From an uncultured Flavobacteriales bacterium (GTDB lineage: Bacteria > Bacteroidota > Bacteroidia > Flavobacteriales_D > Crocinitomicaceae), in assembly GCA_903879765.1 (NCBI GenBank), contig CAIRMS010000355.1:1-23961 (forward strand): DNA of 23,961 bases, read 5' to 3'. Shown in pieces: positions 14,899 to 22,084 of the stretch. How positions within the stretch are numbered: the first letter of the stretch is position 1; every line of letters begins with the position of its first letter. The position numbers and the translations under genes are program-made. Under the pieces are notes generated by a model that had not been told where the DNA came from, did not search any database, and was given only the letters and a program-made list of their open reading frames with translations.

Positions 14899-16518
14899 TT
14901 AAATTGGCTCATTCGCTGAATATTTTATTCGTAAAGTTCGCAAATCGTATAAATGTATGTTTCCCTTTTGATAAATCGGTTCATTCAAGAATGGTTCCCA
15001 GTCCTTATTTGGCTCCCAATTTGGTTCATGAATCACCAAAGCAAAGTTAGCGCCTTTTCGAATAAATTGTATGATTTGATCCGTTTCATCGTGAAAAGGT
15101 TCATGGAAGCTATATTGCGTAAATCCAACTCTTTTTAATGTGTACAATTGAATATTAGGAGATGGGTCGGATAAACAAAGAATGGTGTCCTCCTTGGGAA
15201 TAATTTGTTGAAGTTCTTTTGCACACGTTTGCAATTGTCCAAGGTGTTCACGGTGATAAAAATGAAAATACCCCCAATTTCCTTTCACATATTGACTGAC
15301 AAACGGGGTGTTTTTCGTTAAGATATTTTCCTTGCCAAAGGACCAATGAGCTAAGGATATTGCTTGTAAAAAAACAAGGGCAATCCATGTGGAAAAGACA
15401 ATGCGTCGTTTTTTTTCAGAGCGGTTGATTCGACTACCATATTGAATCAATACATAGAAAAGGATGAGCGGGAAAAACAACATTTCTATGAGGTAATAAT
15501 CATGAACATCAAAGACCCAGAACCAGAGGATGAAATAAGCCAACAAACCTAAACCTCCAATGATAAAAACGTAAATGACATATGACTCAGTCCATTTTTT
15601 CCATGCGGCATAAAAGAAAAACAGCGTTGCTAAAATCAACATGCTTGGATGGTACAAACCTGGTAGCATGTGTTTCCAAAATTGCTGCCAAATGGTTTTT
15701 CTCGTTTCTGCATCCACTTCCCAAATTGGTCGAACCGTTGTCGAAAACAACTCTGAACCGACTTTTGCGTTGTACCGAATGGCGTAGGAATACCAAAGGT
15801 AAGTAGTCACTAAAATGAAAATTAAGGACAAGAGGAACGCAAACCAAAAATAAGCTTGTGCTTTGAATGACTGGCCTTGTTTTAGGAGTGTGAAGAAAAA
15901 GTAAGCACCGCCAAATGAGAGTAAACAAATCAATGCGGTAATTTTGATTAAAACGGCAAGTGCGAAAAACAAGGTGAGGAATCCCAACCAGAACACTTGT
16001 TTCGAACGAATAAATTTAAAAGTTCCATAGGCTCCCAATAGCACAAATGCAAAGGCGTAAACATTCGGTAATATGGAATCAGCATAAAATATCAAAACAG
16101 GAGAACTTGCCATCAAAAAGACAAATAGTAGGGCTTTTCTTTTGTGTTGGAAGAGAAATTCCATGACTTCACTGAAAAGGGAAATGGCAATAAAAAGAAT
16201 AGAAATCGAAAGGACCTTTGACATCCATTCGTGGTGACCAAAAACCTGCCATAACTTTCCAAGAATAAAGTATATAATTGGGAACTCCGCAGCAGCATTC
16301 CGTGTTCCATTTGCTGAAATCCATTGTGTTTGAGGTTCTAAAAATGGAGCGCCCTTTGCATAATTATAGGCGATGGAAAGAGAATCTGTTTTTCGCCATT
16401 CATGAATGGGAAGAATGCCGTCAAAAAAATGATCGAATACACCATAGAGCGAGAAAAGTACCATGAGTAAAAGCAAGGCTTGATACTTTACTGGCAAATT
16501 TCGTAGTGTGTTGATCAT
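14899..16518 (-). CDS. GT-C fold membrane glycosyltransferase, GT39/ArnT-like
   Basis: 539 residues with about ten membrane segments in the N-terminal two thirds and a soluble tail (about 400-539). The first periplasmic loop contains LPIHEWRKTDSLSIAYNYAK, the Arg/Asp-containing stretch expected for catalysis in GT39/GT83-type enzymes that use polyprenyl-phosphate sugars. The next loop, NGTRNAAAEFPIIYFILGKL, also fits this superfamily. It would transfer a lipid-linked sugar to a glycan, lipid or protein at the periplasmic face. It overlaps the GT2 gene by one base (TGATG at 16516-16520), and that GT2 is the type which makes polyprenyl-phosphate sugars, so the two probably work in sequence. The acceptor is unknown. 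PorZ follows in the same direction. Confidence 0.8.
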   Translation of the reverse strand: MINTLRNLPVKYQALLLLMVLFSLYGVFDHFFDGILPIHEWRKTDSLSIAYNYAKGAPFLEPQTQWISANGTRNAAAEFPIIYFILGKLWQVFGHHEWMSKVLSISILFIAISLFSEVMEFLFQHKRKALLFVFLMASSPVLIFYADSILPNVYAFAFVLLGAYGTFKFIRSKQVFWLGFLTLFFALAVLIKITALICLLSFGGAYFFFTLLKQGQSFKAQAYFWFAFLLSLIFILVTTYLWYSYAIRYNAKVGSELFSTTVRPIWEVDAETRKTIWQQFWKHMLPGLYHPSMLILATLFFFYAAWKKWTESYVIYVFIIGGLGLLAYFILWFWVFDVHDYYLIEMLFFPLILFYVLIQYGSRINRSEKKRRIVFSTWIALVFLQAISLAHWSFGKENILTKNTPFVSQYVKGNWGYFHFYHREHLGQLQTCAKELQQIIPKEDTILCLSDPSPNIQLYTLKRVGFTQYSFHEPFHDETDQIIQFIRKGANFALVIHEPNWEPNKDWEPFLNEPIYQKGNIHLYDLRTLRIKYSANEPI

Positions 16519-17465
16519 CAGTCTAGTTCTTTTTCAGTAATCAAATAAAGGGGACGATTTTTACTTTGGATAAATAATTTACCGAGGTAAATTCCAACAA
16601 TTCCAATCATGATTAATTGAATCCCACCGATAAATAAAATCGAAGCAATGATGGAAGTCCATCCTGTAATTGCCTCATTTGTAAACGCAGCGATGTAAAT
16701 GGCATACATTCCATAAATAAAGGCTAAAAGCGCAAAAAACAATCCGGCATAAATAGAAAAATAGAGCGGTTTTGCGCTAGAAGACGTGATTCCAGTCAAT
16801 GCAAAGCGGAGCATTTTTGAAAAAGAGTACTTTGTTTGTCCGGAAACACGTGCATGAGGCGTGTATGGTATTCCGATTTGTTTAAATCCAAGTGATGGAA
16901 TAATTCCCCTCAAAAATAAATGAGACTCCGTATATTTTTTGAGCGCATCCACCACTTTACGGTCCAATAAACGAAAATCGGCTGTTCCTTCCTCCATGGG
17001 AATCTCAGCTAGTTTATTTGTCAAACGGTAAAATCCTTTTGATGTCCATTTCTTCAATAAAGGAACTTTTTGATCATCCTTGCGAATGGTATACACCACT
17101 TCAAATCCAGCCTTCCATTTTTCAAAAAGCGTAGGAATTAATTCAGGTGGGTGTTGTAAATCGGCATCCATGCTAATAACCGCAACGCCTTTCGCATGGT
17201 CGAGTCCAGCTTTCAGTGCATTTTGGTGTCCGAAATTTCGGCTTAATTGAATGAATTTAACGCGGCTATCCGTTGCACGCAGCTCTTGAATGCGGAGTAA
17301 TGATTGATCTGAACTCCCATCATCCACGAAGACAAACTCAAAATTAGTAACTTGAATCTCGTTCATAACGGCCAACAAACGTTGATACATTGGAACGATG
17401 TTCCCTTCTTCGTTGCAAGTGGGAATTACGATTGAAAGTTCAATATGCTCTGATTTATTCAGCAT
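16518..17465 (-). CDS. GT2 polyprenyl-phosphate glycosyltransferase, GtrB/DPM1-like
   Basis: 315 residues. The GT-A domain (about 10-230) starts ELSIVIPTCNEEGNI, with nucleotide-sugar binding VFVDDGSSD (about 45-53), metal-binding MDADLQHPPE and the DFRLLDRKVVDAL acceptor region. Two C-terminal membrane helices follow (about 235-300: YFSIYAGLFFALLAFIYGMY, IIASILFIGGIQLIMIG). This layout is that of GtrB/DPM1-like enzymes that move a sugar from UDP or GDP to undecaprenyl phosphate. An in-frame ATG at 17798 exists, but its 111 extra residues lie antisense across the divergent RidA-family gene and look unlike protein; ATG 17465 fits the family start. A TAACTTCG box lies 6 bases upstream of it. 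Confidence 0.9.
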   Translation of the reverse strand: MLNKSEHIELSIVIPTCNEEGNIVPMYQRLLAVMNEIQVTNFEFVFVDDGSSDQSLLRIQELRATDSRVKFIQLSRNFGHQNALKAGLDHAKGVAVISMDADLQHPPELIPTLFEKWKAGFEVVYTIRKDDQKVPLLKKWTSKGFYRLTNKLAEIPMEEGTADFRLLDRKVVDALKKYTESHLFLRGIIPSLGFKQIGIPYTPHARVSGQTKYSFSKMLRFALTGITSSSAKPLYFSIYAGLFFALLAFIYGMYAIYIAAFTNEAITGWTSIIASILFIGGIQLIMIGIVGIYLGKLFIQSKNRPLYLITEKELD

Positions 17466-17471
17466 GTAGAG

Positions 17472-17479
17472 CGAAGTTA
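17472..17479 (-). promoter_or_regulatory. Possible TAACTTCG -7 box for the GT2-GT39-porZ operon
   Basis: One mismatch to TAnnTTTG on the - strand, 6 bases before ATG 17465, in the 100-base divergent intergenic region. No clear -33 element. Its close position to the start resembles asnS and the SCO1 gene. Confidence 0.3.
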
Positions 17480-17542
17480 CACAATTATCTTCATGTATCC
17501 TTGTTGTGCTTGGATCTTGCAGACAAAATCGATTGGTTTTAG

Positions 17543-17550
17543 TATATTTG
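17543..17550 (+). promoter_or_regulatory. TATATTTG -7 box of the RidA-family gene
   Basis: Exact TAnnTTTG match; a TTG at 17517-17519 lies 23 bases upstream as a possible -33. The start codon is 15 bases downstream, implying a leader of about 10 nt. It also excludes the earlier in-frame start at 17506, which would lie upstream of the promoter. Confidence 0.45.
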
Positions 17551-17565
17551 CGCAAAGCATTAAAA

Positions 17566-18000
17566 ATGTCAGAACAAAATCGAATTTCCACGAATAAAGC
17601 GCCCAAGCCAGTTGGATTGTATCCACATGCACGTCGCGTAGGGAACCTACTTTTTTTATCGGGTGTTGGTCCAAGAGTTGCCGGTTCCGATGAAACAGAT
17701 TCAGCAGTGCCTGGATTGAAATTAGATAAAAACGGAAATTTCATTGAATTCGATTTCGAAGCGCAATGCAGAAGTGTTTTTGACAACGTTCGCATCATCC
17801 TTGAAGAATCCGGTTCTAGTTGGGATCAACTTGTAGATGTAACCGTGTTTTTAGTGCACATGAAACGTGATTTTCACGTATACAATCGTGTTTATGCGGA
17901 GTATTTCAAAGACAATTTACCTTGTCGAACAACGGTTGAAATCAACTCTTTACCCACTCCAATCGCGATTGAATTAAAATGTATCGCAACAATTGACTAA
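17566..18000 (+). CDS. RidA/YjgF-family deaminase, 2-aminomuconate deaminase-like
   Basis: 144 residues starting MSEQNRISTNKAPKPVGLYP, about 15 longer than typical RidA and matching the 2-aminomuconate deaminase-like subgroup. Conserved family features are visible: LLFLSGVGPR, the QCRSVFDNVRIILEESGSSW segment, DQLVDVTVFLVHMKRDF, the active-site arginine in PCRTTVEINSLP and the terminal IAIELKCIATID. RidA proteins hydrolyse reactive enamine/imine intermediates; 2-aminomuconate deaminases act in tryptophan (kynurenine) breakdown. No kynurenine-pathway gene is in this window, so the substrate is uncertain. The start at 17566 was chosen because it follows the TATATTTG box and begins the conserved block. 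It is divergent from the GT2 gene and 23 bases before the TPR gene. Confidence 0.85.
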   Translation: MSEQNRISTNKAPKPVGLYPHARRVGNLLFLSGVGPRVAGSDETDSAVPGLKLDKNGNFIEFDFEAQCRSVFDNVRIILEESGSSWDQLVDVTVFLVHMKRDFHVYNRVYAEYFKDNLPCRTTVEINSLPTPIAIELKCIATID

Positions 18001-18023
18001 TTCTTGACTTTTAAAAATAATTT

Positions 18024-18605
18024 ATGACTGCATTTATCATCCGTATTGTTTTAGCTGTAGTTGCTACTGGATTCAACGCTTACCTATTTACCACTGGACA
18101 TTGGGGCTGGGGAATTACCTTCATTTTCGTCACTGCTTTAATCATACTTTCCTTTTTTAGAAACGAAAATGTGTTGTTAGCTTTAAATCAAATGCGTGTT
18201 GGGAATACCGACAAAGCGAAGAAATACATTGACAAAATTTCACATCCCGAATACTTGCCAAAGAAACAACATGCGTATGTACTGTTTTTAAAAGCCGTGA
18301 TGGGCGGACAAGAAATGGGCTTTGCAAATAGCGAGAAATTATTGAGAAGAGCGATGGAGCTTGGCTTGAGAACGGGAGAAGATAACGCTGTGGCTAGAAT
18401 GCACTTAGCAGGAATCTGCGCTCAAACTGGAAGAAAAAACGAAGCTGTTGCCTTGTTAGCAGAAGCGAAGAAATTAGATAAAAACGGAATGATGCGCGAC
18501 CAAATCAAAACAATGCAAGGTCAATTACAGATGGCGCCATCAAAAAACCAAATGCGCCAGGCTCAAATGATGGGTGGACGTAGGAAAACGCCAAAAATGC
18601 GCTAA
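18024..18605 (+). CDS. Small membrane-anchored TPR-like protein
   Basis: 193 residues. Two membrane helices at the N-terminus (about 3-22 and 27-45; MTAFIIRIVLAVVATGFNAY, then WGITFIFVTALIILSFF) are followed by a helical repeat region, about 50-160, that reads as two or three TPR-like pairs (VLLALNQMRVGNTDKAKKYI, HAYVLFLKAVMGGQEMG, ARMHLAGICAQTGRKNEAVA). The tail is rich in Gln, Met and basic residues (QMRQAQMMGGRRKTPKMR). It is probably a cytoplasm-facing scaffold at the inner membrane. It lies between a RidA-family gene and a methyltransferase gene with gaps of 23 and 3 bases, so likely an operon. No specific partner can be named. Confidence 0.7.
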   Translation: MTAFIIRIVLAVVATGFNAYLFTTGHWGWGITFIFVTALIILSFFRNENVLLALNQMRVGNTDKAKKYIDKISHPEYLPKKQHAYVLFLKAVMGGQEMGFANSEKLLRRAMELGLRTGEDNAVARMHLAGICAQTGRKNEAVALLAEAKKLDKNGMMRDQIKTMQGQLQMAPSKNQMRQAQMMGGRRKTPKMR

Positions 18606-18608
18606 TTG

Positions 18609-19460
18609 ATGAGTGAAATACCTAGAATTTATGCCGAACCATGGGCAGATTACGAACTATTGGATGCTGGTGGTGGCAAGAAATTGGAGCGATGGGGTAA
18701 AATCATAACGATTCGACCAGAAGTTCAAGCCTATTTCCACAGTGGTATGCCATTTACGGAATGGAGAAACCTCGCTCATTGGGAATTCATTGAAGGCAAG
18801 GCTCAACAAGGAAAATGGAAATGTTTGAAGAAAGATGTTCCCAGTGAATGGACCATCAAATACAAGCGTTTAAACTTTACATTATCTCTAACGAAATTCA
18901 AGCATATTGGCTTATTTCCGGAGCAGGAAGTAAATTGGCGCTTTATTGAAGAGCATATTTCAGCAGATGAACGTTTTTTAAATCTATTCGCTTATACAGG
19001 AGCGGCATCGTGCATGGCACGTTTGAAAGGCGCGGAAACTTTTCATGTAGATTCTGCTAAATCGACCTTGAATTGGGCAAAAAGAAACATGGAAGAATGC
19101 AAATTATTAAACATTAAGTGGGTACACGAAGATGCATTGAAATTTGCCGCTCGCGAAGTGAAACGTGAAAATAAATACAAAGGAATCATCATGGATCCTC
19201 CCGCATGGGGAATTGGTGCAAGTGGCGAAAAATGGAAATTAGAAGATAAAATCGATGAATTAATGATGACGGCTTCTAGTTTGTTAGCAGATGATGGCTT
19301 TCTGATTATGAACACCTATTCACCCACAGTTGACACGGACTTTCTCACAGAATTGATCGACATTTATTTTCCTACAAAAAAGAGTTCCATTTCCCAGCTA
19401 TACATGGAGTCCAAGACAGAAAAAACCATGTATTTCGGTGAATTAGTTCGGATTCAATAA
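18609..19460 (+). CDS. Class I SAM-dependent methyltransferase, RlmI-like
   Basis: 283 residues. An N-terminal region (about 1-110) is followed by a Rossmann methyltransferase core: motif I ERFLNLFAYTGAASCMARLK, motif II acidic end VDSAKSTLNWAKRNMEEC, the VHEDALKF loop, and motif IV IIMDPPAWGIG. The DPP-W/F motif and the AYTG glycine loop are those of the RlmI/RlmL-K group of rRNA methyltransferases, but the N-terminal PUA domain of RlmI is not evident, so the target is uncertain. Start: ATG 18609, three bases after the previous stop; a TTG at 18606 is in frame but less likely. It converges with the PhoH-type gene, with only 4 bases between stop codons and no terminator seen. Confidence 0.82.
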   Translation: MSEIPRIYAEPWADYELLDAGGGKKLERWGKIITIRPEVQAYFHSGMPFTEWRNLAHWEFIEGKAQQGKWKCLKKDVPSEWTIKYKRLNFTLSLTKFKHIGLFPEQEVNWRFIEEHISADERFLNLFAYTGAASCMARLKGAETFHVDSAKSTLNWAKRNMEECKLLNIKWVHEDALKFAAREVKRENKYKGIIMDPPAWGIGASGEKWKLEDKIDELMMTASSLLADDGFLIMNTYSPTVDTDFLTELIDIYFPTKKSSISQLYMESKTEKTMYFGELVRIQ

Positions 19461-19464
19461 GTGA

Positions 19465-20790
19465 TTATAGTAAATCGTTCGCTAGATTCGCCAATTCAGA
19501 TCGTTCCCCTTTCTCTAATTTAATGTGAGCAAAAAGTGACTCACCTTTTAAACGGTCGATCAAATAGGCCAATCCATTACTGTTTTCATCCAAATAAGGC
19601 GTATCAATTTGATGCACATCTCCCGTAAATACAATTTTGGTGTTTTCACCTGCGCGCGTGATGATTGTTTTCACTTCGTGCGGTGTTAAATTCTGTGCTT
19701 CATCGATGATAAACATGATATTAGAAAGACTTCTTCCACGAATGAATGCAAGAGGCGTAATGATGATTTTTCCTGAATCCTGCATCTCCATAATGGCTTT
19801 GTGTTTCTTTTCATTTTCGCCAAACTGAGACTTAATAAACTTTAGATTATCCCAAAGAGGCTCCATGTATGGGCCGATTTTGTCGTTTGCATCACCAGGT
19901 AAAAATCCAATTTCTTTGTTCGATAATGGCACAATTGGACGCGCCAAAATTACTTGGTTGTACAATTTTTGTTGTTCTAAAGCCGCCGCCAAAGCGAGTA
20001 ATGTTTTTCCAGTTCCCGCCACGCCTTGCAATGCCACCAATTTAATGTCATTATTTAATAAGGCATGAAAAGCAAATGCTTGCTCCGCATTTTTTGGTTT
20101 AATTCCGTAAATGAATTCCTTTTCAATTCGGTCAACACGATCTGTTAAGTGGTTGTAAAAAGCCAGTGCCGAGGTTTTCCCGTTTTTCAGAATATAGTAT
20201 CCGTTCACCTCCTTCTTTTCACCTAGGTTCCCTTCTTCAGGAACACTTCCTTTGGTAAAGATTTCACGAATGTAGGTCGATTCTAGTCCTTCGATATTGT
20301 AGGTGCTTGAAGCCTGAATTTCGTCCGAGTGAACCTTTCCAGTTTGATAATCTTCCGCAACCAGGCCTAGGGCTTTAGACTTAATTCGGAGGTTGATGTC
20401 CTTGGTAACGAGAATCACTGATTTACGTTTTTCTTTTTCTTTTAAGAAAAGAGCCGAATTGATGATTTTATGATCGTTTTTATAGGCCCCATAAATTTCT
20501 TCCGCATTTAATTGAGCGGGGGAATGTTCCATGATGATCTTAAAATTTCCCAATCCAGGACCAAGTGGGATCCACTCTTGCAAGGAACCGTTTCCAGAAA
20601 GTCTATCAATAAACCGGATCACCTCTCTCGCTGAGAAGTTTTTGGTGTCATTGCCTACTTTAAACTTATCTAGTTCTTCCAAAACCGTGATTGGAATCGC
20701 GACATTATGCTCATCAAAATTTGAGATAGAATCGAAGTCGTGTAGTAACACAGAAGTGTCTAACACGAAAATTTTTTGAGATTTAGCCAT
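19465..20790 (-). CDS. PIN-PhoH family protein (YlaK/PhoH2-type RNase-ATPase)
   Basis: 441 residues. The N-terminal PIN nuclease-like domain (about 5-150) has acidic residues in IFVLDTSVLLHDFD (Asp11), ITVLEELDKF and ILVTKDINLR (Asp131). The C-terminal PhoH ATPase domain (about 230-441) has Walker A GVAGTGKT at 256-263 and Walker B IMFIIDEAQN at 358-367, plus KIVFTGDVHQIDTP as a sensor-like segment. PIN-PhoH fusions in other bacteria unwind and cleave RNA. The length and both domains are complete, and the usual acidic PIN positions appear kept, so nuclease activity is plausible. An 11-bp inverted repeat sits just upstream of the start. It converges with the methyltransferase gene. Confidence 0.93.
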   Translation of the reverse strand: MAKSQKIFVLDTSVLLHDFDSISNFDEHNVAIPITVLEELDKFKVGNDTKNFSAREVIRFIDRLSGNGSLQEWIPLGPGLGNFKIIMEHSPAQLNAEEIYGAYKNDHKIINSALFLKEKEKRKSVILVTKDINLRIKSKALGLVAEDYQTGKVHSDEIQASSTYNIEGLESTYIREIFTKGSVPEEGNLGEKKEVNGYYILKNGKTSALAFYNHLTDRVDRIEKEFIYGIKPKNAEQAFAFHALLNNDIKLVALQGVAGTGKTLLALAAALEQQKLYNQVILARPIVPLSNKEIGFLPGDANDKIGPYMEPLWDNLKFIKSQFGENEKKHKAIMEMQDSGKIIITPLAFIRGRSLSNIMFIIDEAQNLTPHEVKTIITRAGENTKIVFTGDVHQIDTPYLDENSNGLAYLIDRLKGESLFAHIKLEKGERSELANLANDLL

Positions 20791-20796
20791 GCGTTT

Positions 20797-20833
20797 TTTC
20801 TTTGAAAGTACTTTTTTTTCAATTTCAAAGAAA
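20797..20833. repeat. 11-bp perfect inverted repeat upstream of the PIN-PhoH gene
   Basis: TTTCTTTGAAA (20797-20807) and TTTCAAAGAAA (20823-20833) are exact reverse complements, separated by 15 bases. The dyad starts 6 bases before the PIN-PhoH start codon. The stem is followed by A rather than T on the - strand, so it is not a terminator for the upstream SDR gene. It could be an operator, a 5' leader hairpin or a chance AT-rich dyad. Confidence 0.6.
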
Positions 20834-20859
20834 GGATTCGAATGTTAAATAATAAATAA

Positions 20860-21753
20860 TTATTTTGAGAATAGCGCTTTTAAGGCTTTATTGAGGGGCT
20901 CGAATTTGAATTCGAATCCAGCATTTTTAATTTTATCGTTGGAAACACGGAGGTCCGAAAGGACAAGCATGGAACGTTCACCTAAAATAAACTTAAGAAT
21001 TCCACTTGGAACAGCCGGTAAAAAGAAAGGACGGTGCATGTACTTGGCTATTCCTTTCATCATGGTGCGGTTTGTGTCACAATGCGCAACGGCATTATAG
21101 GTTCCTTCTAATTTCTGATCAATCCCAAATAAAACCATTCGACATAAGTCATCAACATGAATCCAAGGATGGTATTGGTTCCCCGTTCCCAAAGGAGATC
21201 CTAAACCGAATTTTATTGGTCCTTTCATTGCATTCAGCGATCCACCTGCATTAGAGAGGACCATAGCGATTCGCAACTTCATGTATGGACAAATCCCTTG
21301 AAAACGGTCGCTAGCAGTTTCCCAATCACGAACGAGGGTGCTAAGAAAATCTGTGCCATAGTGATCCGTTTCTTGAAATACTTTTTGTTGGCTTATGTCA
21401 TAACAATTTACTCCTGATGCACCGATGTAATAGGTTAATTTGGGCATTTTAGCAGCAATTTCACTCAAAAACGCTGTTGATTGAACACGAGAATCGATGA
21501 GTTCTTTTTTGCGAGCGCTGGTCCAATTTTTATCACCTATATTCGCCCCAGCAAGGTTGATTAAAATGTGAATTCGGTCCAAATGTTTTTCGTCCACTGT
21601 TTTCATTTTCGGATCCCATTGAATGTATCCTTGCTTTCCAGCATTTCGTGAGAGTTTATATACGGAGTATCCACGTTCTTTGAGCATTTTGGTTAATTGT
21701 TTCCCAATGAGACCAGATCCACCAGCGATTAAAACGGTTTTAGTTGTGTCCAT
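20860..21753 (-). CDS. TIGR01777-family SDR-type nucleotide-sugar-epimerase-like protein
   Basis: 297 residues, normal family length. The N-terminal NAD(P)-binding Rossmann fold has GGSGLIGKQL (Gly motif at 11-17), followed by HILINLAGANIGDKNWTSAR and YYIGASGVNCYD, then LRIAMVLSNAGGSLNAMKG. The C-terminal part has the DUF1731-type end (RPFFLPAVPSGILKFILGER, then LSDLRVSNDKIKNAGFEFKF). It resembles E. coli YfcH. The typical SDR catalytic Tyr-x-x-x-Lys is not clearly present, as is usual for this family, and the substrate is unknown. It begins one base after the stop of the small lipoprotein gene, so both share a transcript. Confidence 0.92.
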   Translation of the reverse strand: MDTTKTVLIAGGSGLIGKQLTKMLKERGYSVYKLSRNAGKQGYIQWDPKMKTVDEKHLDRIHILINLAGANIGDKNWTSARKKELIDSRVQSTAFLSEIAAKMPKLTYYIGASGVNCYDISQQKVFQETDHYGTDFLSTLVRDWETASDRFQGICPYMKLRIAMVLSNAGGSLNAMKGPIKFGLGSPLGTGNQYHPWIHVDDLCRMVLFGIDQKLEGTYNAVAHCDTNRTMMKGIAKYMHRPFFLPAVPSGILKFILGERSMLVLSDLRVSNDKIKNAGFEFKFEPLNKALKALFSK

Positions 21754-21754
21754 A

Positions 21755-22012
21755 TTACTTACAGTCTTGTTTCAATTTCAACAACTCCTCGCCATTTATA
21801 TCCGAATAAGCCTCACACATTTTGTTTTTAGAAGTAATCAACTTCTTTAAAGTAGTCGAATCTTTTTTTGTTGCCTTTAAATGCCAAACTTTCTCCGTCA
21901 AAGAATTTACTTCTTCACTTTTTTTCATGCAGGAACAGAACTTTTCATCCGTTCTGTGACAAGAAACAAGGACAAGCGATAGTAGGGATAAAAAAATACT
22001 TTTTTGATTCAT
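21755..22012 (-). CDS. Small putative lipoprotein
   Basis: 85 residues from MNQKSIFLSLLSLVLVSC, with a lipobox LVSC. The mature part is short and helical (FCSCMKKSEEVNSLTEKVWH, LKATKKDSTTLKKLITSKNK, ELLKLKQDCK) with four cysteines beyond the lipidated one (two in FCSC, one in MCEAY, one in the C-terminal DCK). An alternative ATG at 22021 adds three residues (MVE). I chose 22012 because it gives the more usual signal peptide, though either is possible. The gene precedes the TIGR01777 gene by one base. No family recognised. Confidence 0.6.
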   Translation of the reverse strand: MNQKSIFLSLLSLVLVSCHRTDEKFCSCMKKSEEVNSLTEKVWHLKATKKDSTTLKKLITSKNKMCEAYSDINGEELLKLKQDCK

Positions 22013-22034
22013 TTCAACCATATAATTTGAGCAT

Positions 22035-22042
22035 CAAATGTA
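22035..22042 (-). promoter_or_regulatory. TACATTTG -7 box for the small lipoprotein/SDR operon
   Basis: Exact TAnnTTTG match on the - strand, 22 bases before ATG 22012 (13 before ATG 22021). The -33 region shows no TTTG at the right spacing. It lies in the divergent region shared with the S41 peptidase gene. Confidence 0.4.
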
Positions 22043-22064
22043 GTATTTATTCAACTAAATCTAT

Positions 22065-22072
22065 TAACTTCG
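22065..22072 (+). promoter_or_regulatory. Possible TAACTTCG -7 box for the S41 peptidase gene
   Basis: One mismatch to TAnnTTTG, 12 bases before ATG 22085. The -33 element is not evident. Confidence 0.25.
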
Positions 22073-22084
22073 AGCAACTCTTTC

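Noticed and set aside
17506..17565. Upstream ATG for the RidA-family gene
   Set aside because: It precedes the TATATTTG box and adds residues that do not fit the family.
17466..17798. Extra 111 N-terminal residues for the GT2 glycosyltransferase (start at 17798)
   Set aside because: They are antisense to the RidA-family gene and not glycosyltransferase-like; the conserved GT2 start follows ATG 17465, behind a promoter-like box.
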